In this document: positions 37,121-49,571 of the stretch, in pieces
Position numbering within the stretch: position 1 is the first letter of the stretch
How the letters are laid out: each line of letters begins with the position of its first letter
DNA from: Molossus alvarezi
Taxonomy: Eukaryota; Chordata; Mammalia; Chiroptera; Molossidae
NCBI GenBank assembly: GCA_037176705.1
Contig: CM073887.1
Location: forward strand, 23,811,501 to 23,875,500
Length of the DNA: 64,000 nucleotides
Direction: 5' to 3'
Position numbers and translations under genes: made by a program
Notes under the pieces: model-generated
The model's database searches: none
Told to the model about the DNA's origin: nothing
What the model saw: only the letters and a program-made list of their open reading frames with translations

Positions 37121-37484
37121 ATTTCCAAATGTCTGTACCACCACGTTTCCTCGTCTTTGGAACATTCAAGTCAACAGTGCTTCTAAAGCAATGGTCTTAT
37201 CCAGCATGGAAACATTCAAAATACGGAATCTTCAAATACAGAAGAAAACCCATCAATGAGGGAAATCACAGAGAATGCACAGGAGAACCCCAATTGTTAA
37301 TACTTTTTAAACTGCAGCTATTTACATGTGTTCAAGAAAAAAATCAAGTTGTAGTTTTAATTATACTTTTAAAAACATTTAAGATACTCTTATTAACCAC
37401 CCCTCCCAAAATAAGACTCTTCAAAACAGACAAGCTCCTTTTTAGGTGATACCAACAAATTCTGAGGAAGTAAGTATAATACAG

Positions 37485-37690
37485 TAGGTAGGAGCACTGG
37501 CAGTGGGGCCAAATTGCCTCAGTCCAAAGCCTGGTTCTACCACTTATCAATAGTATGACCTTAAATTTGTGCCTCTGTCCCTCCATTTCATCTAGATAGA
37601 AACTACCTCACTGGATTGCTATGAGGATTAAATCAGTTAATGTAAGTGAAGCACCTAAAATAATGCTTCACATCTAGTAAGTACTTTATA
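37485..37690 (+). repeat. MIR SINE
   Basis: Forward MIR order: AGCACTGGCAGTGGGGCC, TGGTTCTACCACTTATCA, GGATTGCTATGAGGATTAAA, then CACATCTAGTAAGTACTTTA. Confidence 0.75.
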
Positions 37691-38334
37691 GATTACATTT
37701 CAATTTAAAAGTCACTAGGGAAAGCAAGTGAGATTCCAAAATCTGCCTGTAATAACTTTACAGAATATTTTAACACATAATCACCTGCAACTTTTAGAAA
37801 GATTTCCACAATGCTGTCAAAATTTTTACCTAAAAATGAAGCTGTACTATCTTAGCTGCAGTGTCTCGGCATCTGAAGATTCCAGATGTTACTGACTATC
37901 CATCCAGAACCTCAACATTGAGGTACTTGGCCCACTTATTGCTTTCTGATTGTCCTTCTTCTAAGAGTTTGCATTGGTCAAAGGTGATTATATATAAATG
38001 CTACATGCAACAAAATATCACCAAAATGGTATTTCTAAAATGTATTACAGTCCCACATATTCCAATTCTCTTAGAACAACAACAACAAAAAGATTTATAG
38101 CAGTTTATTCTGGATTTTGACCTTTACTTTCATTCATTATTATACAGAAAGCTAGGATTTAACTGATCTTGACCAAAGGCCACAGCATATGAATGGCATC
38201 AAGTTTATCCATTTTTCATAAAGTATGTTTGAATCAGCTAAAACAAATCACTTGGAAGATATAAGTTTACCAACAAGTATGAATGACTTCAAACCAAGAG
38301 ATTTGAAAGGCTCATATCAAAAACTTCTGACAGG

Positions 38335-38586
38335 GCCCTGGCCGGTTTGGCTCAGCGGTTAGAGCGTCGGCCTGCGGTCCTGAGAGACCCGGGTTCGGTT
38401 CCCGCTAAGGGCATGTACCTCGGTTGCAGTTTGTCCCCGGCCCTGGTTGGTTGTGCGGGCGGCAGCCACTCGATGTGTTCCTTTCACGTCGATGTTTCTC
38501 TCTCTCTCTCTCAGTTCCTCTCTCTCCCTCCCACTCTACCTGAACAAAAATGGAAAAATGTCCTCGGGTGAGGTTAAAAAAAAAAA
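38335..38586 (+). mobile_element. Ves SINE, near-consensus
   Basis: GCCCTGGCCGGTTTGGCTCA head, clear B box, CT tract, CCACTCTACCTGAACAAAAA and GTCCTCGGGTGAGG tail. Perfect duplication AAAACTTCTGACAGG flanks it (38320-38334 and 38587-38601). Low divergence suggests recent insertion. Confidence 0.97.
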
Positions 38587-39934
38587 CAAAACTTCTGACA
38601 GGGAGACTTAGCATATGTCATTTAAACTAAGTATTATTCATTATGTCTATGAATTTAAGAAACACGTGATTTACTTTTTCACAGAAAAAGATAAATTCCA
38701 GATGCTAAAATTATACCACTAACATAAAATGAATTTGAATCAATATCTTTTCGAGATTAAAATATGATATTATAAAGCATGCTCATTTATTCAGGGATAT
38801 AGAGTAAGACAGATTATTCACTATATCTAAGTCAATGTTTCAGTCTTTGCTAACACCTTAGATACCATAATTTTAAAGTATCTCCCTAAGTCTAAGCAAT
38901 TCATGCACAAAGAACAATGTAAACACAGAGGAAAACAATATAAATTTAAAAATTAAGTTCTTTGCTTAATGATAAATGAATTGTCAAGCTTACATTAGTA
39001 ACAAGTTGCAAACACTATATCACTACTTCAATTTCAGAAACAAAAGTACAATTAAATTTAGTATGAAAGAAAAATGTAAATATATGACATTCAATTTAAA
39101 GTTTTATTATTCATAAAAGGCATAAGTCAAATAAATAGAAATATTTTATAAAAATTAAAATCACATTCAAAATGGTTCCTTAAAAAGTTCTAAAAGACAT
39201 TTAAATGCTTAAAGTGTTCACTAAGAAGGATTACAATTTTCAGTTATAATGTATTTCAGATATTATATTCACATAAGTACTTAATGGATCAAAACATATT
39301 TTTGTATTTCCCTGACAATTTTCTTTATCCAGGCAAAAAAACTGCCCTTAACTACTTAAGAGAAATTAGCTTGGGTACTGAAACAGCACATACAATTTAT
39401 ATAAGTGCTATAAAAATGTGACCTGATAATTAGATATTTGCAAAAAGAAAAGTAAATTTTCAAAATAAAACTGCTACAACAGTAGGTTAATAAACTACTG
39501 TAACTGCTGTGATATATAATCAAAGTCTGATTGCTGGACATTTAGGTTGTTTCTGAATTTTCCTAGTAACTTCCAGTTATTTCTAAATAATTGACTAAAA
39601 AATAAAGTTGTTACACTAGAAATTCCATGATTCAAAAAACCCAACTATTTATTTCCTTCCTTACAAGTTTATTTACAACAAAACTATTCCTGACTTAACT
39701 GCTGCCTCAATCAGCTTTTGGTCAAATTATCTGGAGTTCACACTTCAGATAAAATTATCAGTACACAAAAATACCGAGTGAATTTTAAGTTCTAGTTTCA
39801 GCTCCTTTACTAATCAGCGACCTTAGATAAAAGTCTCTTAACTTGTCTCAGGTTTCAGATCTCTAGAATAAGGAGGCTGGCCAGATGACTGTGAATGAAC
39901 TCCCTTGCAGCTTTCAGAGTGTATAACAGGTTTT

Positions 39935-40095
39935 TTTGTGTTTTTTTAATCCTCACTCGAGGACATTCACCTGCACAACCCATTCAGGGCCGGGGACAAA
40001 CTGCAACCGAGGTACATGCCCTTAGCGGGAACTGAACCCAGGTCTCTCCGGACTGCAGGCCAGCACTCTAACCAAGGAGCCAAACCGGCCAGGGC
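39935..40095 (-). mobile_element. Ves SINE with internal deletion
   Basis: Tail complement (AATCCTCACTCGAGGACATT) is joined directly to CACCTGCACAACC, so the A-rich, purine-tract and CATCGATG segments of about 90 bases are missing. The head complement is complete (CAAACCGGCCAGGG). Flanks suggest duplication TAACAG(G)TTTT. Confidence 0.9.
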
Positions 40096-40331
40096 TAACA
40101 GTTTTAACAGTACCAAGTACGGAGCTTTGTTGTAATGTGTTAGATTGTCAATTTGGTGAGCCTTCCTTTACTATAGTTTAATTAACAGTTTTACAAACTA
40201 TAAAAAAATTCACTACTCAATTTACTTATGTATAACTTCTAAAAATAGACCTCTACTCCTGTGTTGTGATTAGTATTGCTTAATAAGAAAATATTTTTAT
40301 TTGGGAAAAAGTTACAGGCATAAATGATTTT

Positions 40332-40594
40332 GTTTTTTTAACTTTTTTTTCTTTTTATCCTCACCCGAGGACATTTTTCCATTTTTTGTTCAGATAGAGT
40401 GGGAGGGAGGGAGAGGAAGAGAGAGAGAGAGAAACATCGACGTGAAAGGGACACATCGAGTGGCTGCTTCCTGCACGACCAACCAGGGCCGGGGACAAAC
40501 TGCAACCGAGGTATGTGCCCTTAGCGGGAACCCAACCTGGGTCTCTCTGGACCGCAGGCTGACGCTCTAACCACTGAGCCAAACCAGCCAGGGC
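40332..40594 (-). mobile_element. Ves SINE, full-length class
   Basis: Reverse near-consensus copy. Perfect 13-bp duplication CATAAATGATTTT at 40319-40331 and 40595-40607. Confidence 0.96.
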
Positions 40595-40681
40595 CATAAA
40601 TGATTTTTTTAAAATGACTTTAAAAGATTAAAAAATTTTTAAACTCAGGATTTTTTATTTCATACTATACCATTATATATA

Positions 40682-40848
40682 TTTCCTTTCCTTTCCTTCC
40701 TACCTACCTACCTACCTACCTACCAACCTACCTACCTACCTACCTACCTACCAACCTACCTACCTACCTACCTACCTACCAACCTACCTACCTACCTACC
40801 TACCTACCTACCAACCTACCTACCTACCTACCTACCTACCTACCTACC
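40682..40848. repeat. TTCC/TACC microsatellite with higher-order structure
   Basis: About 160 bp of TACC units after a short TTTCC run. AACC replaces TACC at 40725, 40753, 40781 and 40813, giving spacings of 28, 28 and 32 bases. Confidence 0.95.
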
Positions 40849-41015
40849 ATAGTTGCCTAAACAGTGACATACAGAATATATTTGATTTTTTTAAGTCAAC
40901 TTGGATTTTATTACCATATTTGTGTCTTAGAACTTCAATTGTTAACATAAAAAGATATTTTTCCTCATTCTTCATTAAGCATTTAAAGAAATAGTTGAGA
41001 TTAAAACAAAAACCC

Positions 41016-41240
41016 AGCCTTGGCCAGTTGCTCAGTGGTTAGAGCATCAGCCTGGGGACCAAAGCGTCTTAGATTTGATTCCCAGTCCAGGGCATGTACC
41101 TGGGGTGCATGTGGGAGGCAACCAGGCGATATGTCTCTCTCACATCAATGTTTTTTTTTCTCTCTCTCCTCCTCCCTTTCCTCCCTTCCACTCTATCTAA
41201 AAAAATCATTGGAAAAAACATCCTCTGGTAAGGATTAATA
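41016..41240 (+). mobile_element. Ves SINE, diverged
   Basis: AGCCTTGGCCAGTTGCTCAG head (four bases of the A-box region deleted), TTGATTCCCAGTCCAGGGCA, CT tract, CACTCTATCTAAAAAAATCA and CCTCTGGTAAGGATTAA tail; a CA microsatellite follows at 41243-41270. Confidence 0.9.
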
Positions 41241-41944
41241 ACACACACACACACATCCACACACATCCAACTACTGGATTAAATTTTTGAAGTATTTCAG
41301 AAATGCCCAGTATGAAGTCTCAATGACTATAACATAAGTTTAACTCTTACAGTCTGTGCTGGGTTACCCCAGTTGTTAATTGGTCTTACACAGCTGCTCA
41401 CCAAGAATTTAGTTGATGGTTATTATAGTTACACCTTTAAGTCAACTATGACAAAAATGACACAGTAATTATAGGTATTTCAGTTATGCAAAAGCCTCAA
41501 GTGATGACAGAGCAAGTGATTTAAAGCAACTTAATTTTCCACAATTCTCAAAATATAATTTAAGTGTAGGAAAGAACACAAAAATTTCTTTAGTATCAGT
41601 TTTTTTAAGGTCCCTCATCTAAGTTCCTTTTATGCAAAATTTAAGCATAAAAGAGTCATTAACCTCAGTTAAACTATATGCTACTTATCAATTATTTATT
41701 TCTCCTGTAAAAATTTAAAAGCATGTTGTGGGCCAGGCAATCATAAATAAGGGTACAATACTAATAACTCTTTTAAAGCACAGTAAGTACAGCAGGTGGT
41801 TTTCCTATACAGCTTAAAACAAATTAAGGTATAATGCAGAAAGTTCACCAAAGTGATAGTTTAACAACTTATAGAAATTTATCCTATGAAAATACAAAGC
41901 TGAACCTATGAAAATATAAGATGTTTAAGTGCTGACAATTTTTT

Positions 41945-42192
41945 TTTTTTTTATCCTCACCGGAGGACATTTTTGCATTTATTTTCAGATACCGCAGGAG
42001 GGAGAGAGGGAGGAGAAAGAGAGAGAGAAACATCGACATGAGAGAGACACACAGACTGGCTGCCACCCACACAACCCCAACCAGGGCCGAGGACAAACTG
42101 CAACCCAGGTACATGCCCTTAGCAGGAACCGAATCCAGGACTCTCTGGTCCGCGGGCAGACGCTCTAACTGCTGAGCCAAAACGGCCAGGGC
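41945..42192 (-). mobile_element. Ves SINE, full-length class
   Basis: Reverse copy ending CCAAAACGGCCAGGGC. Duplication TAAGTGCTGACAATTTT / TAAGTGTTGACAATTTT with one mismatch. Confidence 0.95.
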
Positions 42193-42894
42193 TAAGTGTT
42201 GACAATTTTAAAAAGTAAAATAGTAAGGAGAGGGGAGATAATTTATTCCTACACTGCTGCAATTACAAATAAAAATAAATTATTTTGAGTGAAATAAACA
42301 TAGTTCCACCACTTCATTTACATAATTCTTAGTAATATGCTATGGAAGCATATGAAATTTATCAATATTCACTAAATATTAATAAAATTTCATTGATAAA
42401 ACATTCACTTATCAATATTCACTTTAGCATCAAATTAAAGTATGAATTACTTTTATCAAATAAAATACTTTACATATAGAACTAAGCTATAGAAAATACA
42501 TTATGTAGGACCTCATTCTTAGACGAGCTGACAGTTCATTCAACTGGACTTTTACAAAGTCAAAATTATACAGTCAATAAAATGCATTATCTGACGAACA
42601 TCAACATTAATTTTATAGCTGAAGTTTAAATTAAACTGACAGTCTAAGTTTTCATTCTTTCCAATAAATAAAACACTAACTGGTTATCAAGAAATTTTAA
42701 AAACAAAGAAAAATCAAAACTCATCTTTGGATTATGCCTGAAACAGAGATCAAGAGTTGATGTAAAGGAAGTTTGCAGCTAAAGGGCTAAGAAAATACAA
42801 ATGTGTTATTTCAGATTGGTACAATGATGTGGGAGAAGGATTCAATACTGACAGAGTTCCTAGTAGACCATGTTTTATTTCACTTTAAATATCA

Positions 42895-43040
42895 AAGCAC
42901 GACTGTAAGGTATCATTATCCTGCATTTTACAGACAAGGAAACTGAGGCTCAGAAAGGTTTAAAACTTTGCCCAAGTAACAGCTGCCAGGCGGTGGAGTT
43001 GAGATTTCTACCCTAGCATGTCTAATTCCTAACTTCATGC
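42895..43040 (-). repeat. MIR SINE
   Basis: Well-preserved reversed core: TTACAGACAAGGAAACTGAG, GCTCAGAAAGGTTTAAAACT, TTGCCCAAGTAACAGCTGCC. Confidence 0.8.
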
Positions 43041-43269
43041 TTTTGGAATAGAACATATATTCTATTCCATTGAATGTTAAGCCTAACCTATTTGTGTTAC
43101 TCTCTAATCTAGTTGGAGATTTACTTGTTGTTAATGTTTCAGATATGTAAGTTTGGCAGATAACTGAGTTTTAGATAAGTGAAATAAAATACTATATAAG
43201 ACATATTATATATGCAATATGATTTAATGAGCCTGATTTTTGTAAAGTCCAACTGAAAAATAAAAAACA

Positions 43270-43404
43270 GCCCAGCTGGTGTGGCTCAGTGGATTGAGTG
43301 TCATTCCATGCACTAAGAGGTCCCAGGTTCAATTCCTAGTCAGAGCACATGCCTGGGTTGTAGGCTTGATACACAGTGTGGGGCATGTAAGAGGCAGCCA
43401 ATTG

Positions 43405-43453
<49 letters not shown>

Positions 43454-43470
43454 ATAAAAACACATTTAAA
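43270..43470 (+). mobile_element. Ves-related SINE, older class
   Basis: GCCCAGCTGGTGTGGCTCAG head, GGTTCAATTCCTAGTCAGAG, CT microsatellite and AAATCAATAAAAACA end. A GA tract at its tail forms the target for the next SINE. Confidence 0.9.
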
Positions 43471-43501
43471 AGAAGAGAGAGAGAGAGAGAGATGCGATTG
43501 A

Positions 43502-43743
43502 GCCCTGGCTGGTTTGGCTCAGCAGTTAGAGTGTCAGCCCTTGGACCAAAGGGTCAGGGATTCCATTTCTGGTCAAGGGCACATACCTGGGTTGCAGGTT
43601 TGTCAGGGTCGTGTGGGAGGCAACCAATCAATGTGTTTCTCTCACATCAATGTTTTTCTCTCTTCCTCCTTTCCTCCCTCCCTTCCACTCCATCTAAAAA
43701 GCGATGGAAAAATACCCTCCAGTGAGGATTAACAACAACAAAA
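43502..43743 (+). mobile_element. Ves SINE, inserted beside an older copy
   Basis: GCCCTGGCTGGTTTGGCTCA head through CCTCCAGTGAGGATTAA tail. Duplication AGATGCGATTGA / AGATGCAATTGA flanks it, placing it at the GA-rich tail of the preceding SINE. Confidence 0.94.
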
Positions 43744-44672
43744 AGATGCAATTGATTGTTGCCATGGAACACATGAGCCCAATAAGGACAGATATTCCAC
43801 ATTTGCAAAAGAAGGTGAAAAATCAATATTTTTATGTAAACTCTCCAAATTTTTAAATGCTAGCAACAAATTTAAATGTTTTTAAAAATACTATAAAAGA
43901 CACCAGTTTGTAATCTCTGTTCTATTTCTTTCTAGAGTAAAAAAAGCATAAAAATACAGTCAAAACAAAATATAAGATTACTGACATTTAAATGATACAG
44001 AATAATAATTCTACCTTAAAGTTTAGTCTTCTTTTCTATACCAGTTAACAGAGTAAAATAGCAATAAGAAATAAACCTGAAAAACTAAAACTGTCATAAA
44101 CATTACAGCTGTTACCTCAGCATTTTAAAATTTTTCACTGATTAGATCCTAAGACAGATGGCAGCATATTGGTAAAGTACAAACAATTCCTTCCAGAAAA
44201 TTAAATGTATAATGTAGACATATAAAACCAACATCTGTAGCTAAGAAAATGCATACTCTTGGCACTTCCCAAATTCAGTAGTACTTTCTTCATACTTCCG
44301 TTCTTCATTGCATCTGATTTTAATAACCAGAAATTGCCATTTAAGACCAACCAGAAACACACAAAATTAAAGCATTTTCACTTTGAAAGTAAAGCATCTT
44401 CTAAAAGCAACTTTTATTTCTAAAACACAGAAGTTATCTTTAATAACATCATCATCAAAGACCAACTGAACAGAAGAACATGATACATTTGAACAAAGTC
44501 AATCTTTTTTCTAGACAAAAAATCTTATATATTATCCTTAGCCCTAGTGATCTATGAAAACAATCATCATTCTGTATTTACATTTCATATAATTAGAGGT
44601 TAAAGTTTACATGCAAGATGCTACCTTAATAATTCTTACTACTAGTAAGAATCAAGTTAATATTCTATATCA

Positions 44673-45035
44673 GCCCTAGCCAGTCTGGCTCAGCAGATGG
44701 AGCATTGGCCCTCAGGTTGCAGGTTTGATTCCCGGTCAAGGGCATGTACCTGGGTTGCAGGCTCGATCCCCGGTTCCAGTCTGGGTTGTGCAGGAGGCAG
44801 CTAATTGATGTGTCTCACTCACATTGGTCTCTCTCTCTCTCCCCACCCCTCTTCCACTCTATCTAAAAATCAATGGAGCCCTGGCCAGTTTGGCTCAGTG
44901 GTTGGAGCATTGGCCTGTGGACCAGAGAGTCCCGGGTTCAGTTCCCGCTAGGGACATGTACCAAAAAAATAAAATAAATAAATAAAAATCGATGGAAAAA
45001 TATCCTTGGGTGAGGATTACCAAACAAAAATATAT
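44673..45035 (+). mobile_element. Ves SINE interrupted by a nested short Ves
   Basis: The host copy runs from GCCCTAGCCAGTCTGG to CTATCTAAAAATCAATGG, is interrupted at 44877-44983, and resumes with AATCGATGGAAAAATATCC and TTGGGTGAGGATTA. Outer duplication ATATTCTATATCA (44660-44672) / ATATTCTACATCA (45036-45048). Confidence 0.95.
44877..44983 (+). mobile_element. Short tRNA-only Ves SINE nested in another Ves
   Basis: Head GCCCTGGCCAGTTTGGCTCA through CGCTAGGGACATGTACC, then an AAAT-type tail. Duplication AAAAATCAATGG (44865-44876) / AAAAATCGATGG (44984-44995) comes from the host SINE. Confidence 0.95.
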
Positions 45036-45434
45036 ATATTCTACATCAGATACAGCTAGTAGCTATATCAACATTCTTCAATACATGTTCTCTATAATAC
45101 ATCCTAAATACAGATAATTTCAACCTGACTGAAACTTATTCTTTCGTTTGTAATGACTGTTTTCATTTGTTTACAACCATCTCTTAACTGAAAAATTTAA
45201 GTATTTCTTGTAGTATCAAGCAGCAATCCTAGAATTTCTACAAAAGTACCAAAAACTTTTCCCTTGTAGCTATTCAGGTCAAGAATATCCAAGTATCATT
45301 ACAGAATAGCACTAGAATTGTCATCTCTTCTGAACATTTTCATGCGAGAGGACTCAAAGCCCCAAGACTACCAAAATGTACTTCTAGGTTCTCTTTCAAA
45401 TTCCTTCTAGGTTCAGCATTAAAACCCAATGGGA

Positions 45435-45685
45435 GCCCTGGCCAGTTTGGCTCAGCGGTTAGAGCGTCGGCCTGCGGTCCGAAGAGACCCGGGTTCGGTT
45501 CCCGCTGAGGGCACGTACTTTGGTTGCAGTTTGTCCCCGGCCCTGGTTGGTCGTGCGGGTGGCAGCCACTCGATGTGTCCCTTCACGTCGATGTTTCTCT
45601 CTCTCTCTCCCTTCCTCTCTCTCCCTCCCACTCTATCTGTACAAAAAGTGGAAGGATGTCCTCGGGTGAGGATAAAAAAAAAAAA
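45435..45685 (+). mobile_element. Ves SINE, near-consensus
   Basis: Complete copy with GTCCTCGGGTGAGGATAAAA tail and long A-run. Perfect duplication AAAACCCAATGGGA at 45421-45434 and 45686-45699. A TG/G-run follows at 45710-45738. Confidence 0.97.
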
Positions 45686-45989
45686 AAAACCCAATGGGAG
45701 GAGGGCAGTGTGTGTGTGTGGGGGGGGGTGGGGTGGGGATTACTGTAGAAAGCAAAAGTGCTTCACAGTTAACACTAACAAAATTTACAATATCAAATAA
45801 CTGACCTCGATGCTGAAAGTCACAATAATTTAGGCCAAAACAATTAGTAGAATAGTTTCAACCCAACTAAGAAAGTAGGTATCTTTGAAACTAAAAATTG
45901 CATAGCATATTATCTAGCCTGGACTAGTAAATTAAGATAGTTTCAGTATTATCTTATAACATTTCAATAATAAATCTTATGAAATGTAA

Positions 45990-46215
45990 TAGCTAACACT
46001 TATTAAGGACTTACTATCTGCCAGTTATTTTTCTAAGTACTTTATATACATTATCTCAATAAATCCTCACAGTAATATTATATTATTGTTGATACTACTA
46101 CTATCCTTAAGATAACTCTACAAGGAAGGTTAACAGTTTGCACAAGGTCAAGGGACAGAACTGCTAGTATTTGGAAACCCCAAAGTCTTATTTCAGAGAT
46201 CACACTCTCTACTCA
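45990..46215 (-). repeat. MIR SINE
   Basis: Reversed order: TGCCAGTTATTTTTCTAAGT, ATTATCTCAATAAATCCTCA, GTTAACAGTTTGCACAAGGT. Confidence 0.7.
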
Positions 46216-46444
46216 CCATTACTCACAAGCATTGATGCATTTGTTATAGATATTATGCTACAGGGAACAAAGCCTGCTGGATCACTTATGAAACCTATGA
46301 AAGAAATCCCTTTTATATATTAGAAAAGGGGATTGTGTATGTGCATGTGTATGTGTGTGATGACATGTTTTCTCTTCCTGGGAGAACTTGGCATATCCTC
46401 CCCCAATTTTATTACAAGGAAGCAAAGATAAACTAATAGACCAA

Positions 46445-46630
46445 TATTTTGCAAACTTTAATCTATACCAGAATCATGTGGAAGCATAATAAAAATGCAC
46501 ACCCCAACCCTAGAGATTTGGTGAGGCACTTCTGGTGTGTAACTCTGCACCTTGTATTTTTAATAAGCACTCCAGATGTTTCTGATGCATCTGGTCTAGG
46601 GTCACACTTTAGAAGAATACGGGTGTAAGC
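46445..46630 (+). repeat. MER5A-type hAT nonautonomous transposon
   Basis: Order GCAAACTTTAATCTATACCA, AGAATCATGTGGAAGC, TAATAAGCACTCCAGATG, TGATGCATCTGGTCTAGGGT and CACACTTTAGAAGAA matches MER5A nearly end to end. Confidence 0.75.
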
Positions 46631-46639
46631 CCGCATGAG

Positions 46640-49550
46640 TGGCCAGCCTGTTAACAGCTTACTCCAACTCATCATAACTCACTTTTTACTCTTCTCATGG
46701 CCTTGTCTTCATAGTCTACTCCAGTATTTTCCCTGGTTCTGATTTTCAGATACCCTTGATCATTTTACTAAAATTGTTTCTCCTACACAGGCCACCTCAA
46801 ATTCCTTGTGGAAGTTATGGTACACATTTCTTTTAAATAAGGCCAGTTCATGTGTAGTTCAACACCTAAAATCAGTATATTAAATTCATAAAGGAAGAGG
46901 TCCTTAGGTCACCGACGGAGGCTCTGACTGCGCTATGCATATGCTGCACTTACTCTGCAAACCACTCAATGCCCTGAATGGATCTGCACTGGATGCAAAC
47001 TTTGTTCCTTTTGCAATGAGTAATAAATCGCACACTCTTCTTCTACATATAATGTCCAGTGAAAATGGGTGGTCCATAGGTCAAACCAGCCCACAGAAAT
47101 GCTTTTGAAAAATTTGGCAGTGAACATATAAAAAAAGAAATAATCGCTTAAAAACTGGGAATCCCAGTGACTTCTGAGAAACTGGAAAATATGGAAATAT
47201 CAGGATCACAATTTTCAGTTACCCCCTTTAGTGATACTTTGGCTCCCTGGGTTTTATCTTTAGTCCATTTCATTCATTTAAATTACCTTTCTGGCCTGCA
47301 CTGCCTCTTGAGTTTGTGTCTCCTATAAACTGTGATATGGAGAAGTGAGGTTAAGAAGTTTTTCTGGTTAAAAATCATTTCAGGGTAGTCAAGGAATCAC
47401 TGATGGAAATTAGTTACAATACAGGAAGTAGGTATTCTAGAAATATTTCTAGTACTCATACTAACCCGGTTTTCCCAAACCCTCTGAATTCTGAGGGAAT
47501 CTAGGTGACCTTTTACCTCTGTAAAATACCACATACCCTCAATTCTGCACTCGCACCTCCCCATTAACCTTTCCGAAATGAAATGCCTTTAGTGAGGTAT
47601 GCTTTTAGCATAGTAATGTGCTCCGACACCTTCTTCCTCCTGCTCCCACAAAAACTGGTATCAAATTGTGGCACATCTTAAAAGAGAAATGGGCATTTTT
47701 TCAGTGCTCAATAATATTGCTAAATTGAACAAATGTTTAACTAGTAAGCTAACGTTTTCTCTAGACACATGTCAAAAACACAATACTTCAATCCATCAAT
47801 AACATCTAATATCTCTCCTTCTTGAGAAAAGAGCAATTTCGGCATTTTTCACCATTATCTAATACTGATTTCTGTTTTTACTTGTTTTATATTTGATCAT
47901 TGAACATTCATTCACCAAATTGTGCTATTAATAGCTAATCTATTTACCTGAGCAAAAAGATCAGAATTCAAGCTCAGTGCTTAAGCACTTAAACTCATGT
48001 TAATCAAAACACAGCAAATGGAAGTGATATAAAACACACCACACCCACCCACACACACACACAAAATGTAACTATCAGAGAGTACCACTTATCATAGCAA
48101 TGACTTCAAATTGAGAAGTTTGTCAATATTCAAGAGGACTAATTCCTCAGTAAAATTTAGAACTAAAGATCAAAATTTTGTCACCTCATTATAGTAACTA
48201 ATTTGAAGAAATAATTTAATATATTAAAATTAACAAATCTAAGGAAGAAAAACTCTAAAGATAAGGTTCTTTTAAGTCTTCGGAAGTGTTATTGCTCTTT
48301 CTCTGTTACAGGATCCTTTCATGCTCTCCTCCGGGTATAAACAATGTGCTTCCCCTGAATTCATCCTAATCTTCCTTCACAAAAATAGAAGTGTTAATAC
48401 TAGCTGAAGAGAAAATGTCCTTATTTCTCCCCTGAAACATAATACATAAATTAATAATGCAAAGTACTCTCCAAAGTATATTTAAGAGAGAATAAAAATT
48501 TAACTAAGACTCTACTGAAGATAGTGAACTTGGTCTTTAAAAGCAATCAAAATCAATAGCAATCCATAGGTCAAATGTAGCTTTAAGACCGTTTTTTTGG
48601 AGCCTGCAGAGTGTTTTTCTTTTTCTTTTTTTTTTTTAGCTGAATGTTAACTACCACCTTTTAGGAAAGGCATATTACTCTGCAGTTCATAAGAGCCTGA
48701 GCAATCTTACTGGGAAATCATGACTTTCTTCATTCACCTACACTACCTATTTGGGCTTGTCAGTTAAGTTTTCTCATTTCTTCACCCCAAGCAATCAAAA
48801 GAAATTAAGGATGAAGAATCATCTGCTCAAATATTCTTTAATTCAGGATGGTCAGGTGGTAACACCCTGCAAATTACCTTCTATGCTAATAACACAAGAC
48901 AAAACTTAGACAAGAATTTAGAGGGATCCTTCTTTTCTCACATATATGCCGAGGAAGCCCAGAATAACTAATGAAAATACTTTTAAATACGTCTATGTGC
49001 AGATACTTGAGAAAGTTTAAAAAAGAATACTTATATTCCCAAAGCACAGTAAGTTTGTGCACATGTCTACATTTATTCTAAAGCTCACTTTCTTCACCTT
49101 TGTTGCACTGTTGCTTTAAAATAGCGAAAGGAAGATATGCTAATTGCTGGTTAAAAAAAAGAAAACCCTAGGTATCTCACATATAACTACTTCAAATATT
49201 AATTTCAAATTCCTAGCAAGAAATAGTGTGCTGGAACACAAAGCAGAAGAGAGATAGCACTTACTAAACATACTTAAATACATTAAAAGCAGCTCTATCA
49301 GTAGCAATAAAGTACTATATGGCCCTCTAGTGTTCAATGAAGAAACAGATGTATTCTTAAGGGATTAATTCTTACATATAACATTTCATAGTGAAAATAA
49401 TACTTCCTGATTTATTAAATATGCTAAATAAGCTCATGTATGACTTCTAAAAAATCTAATCTATCTTCTGTGACTTTACTTCTCTGTGCCTTCTTTTGAA
49501 CTACTATCCATATTTAGAATATGCACTGAGATAATTCTAAAATGTTTTTA
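46640..49550. other. Repeat-poor intronic stretch
   Basis: A CA-rich microsatellite at 48032-48064 is the only recognised feature. The stretch at 46900-47060 is better balanced in composition and could be a conserved noncoding element, but nothing here proves it. Confidence 0.4.
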
Positions 49551-49571
49551 AAGTTTTCCCATTAAAAAAAA

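Noticed and set aside
37129..37449. 106-codon plus-strand frame
   Set aside because: No similarity recognised, biased toward AT-rich codons; likely chance.
40682..40848. CRISPR-like array
   Set aside because: A 4-bp microsatellite with variant units and no unique spacers, in a vertebrate genome.
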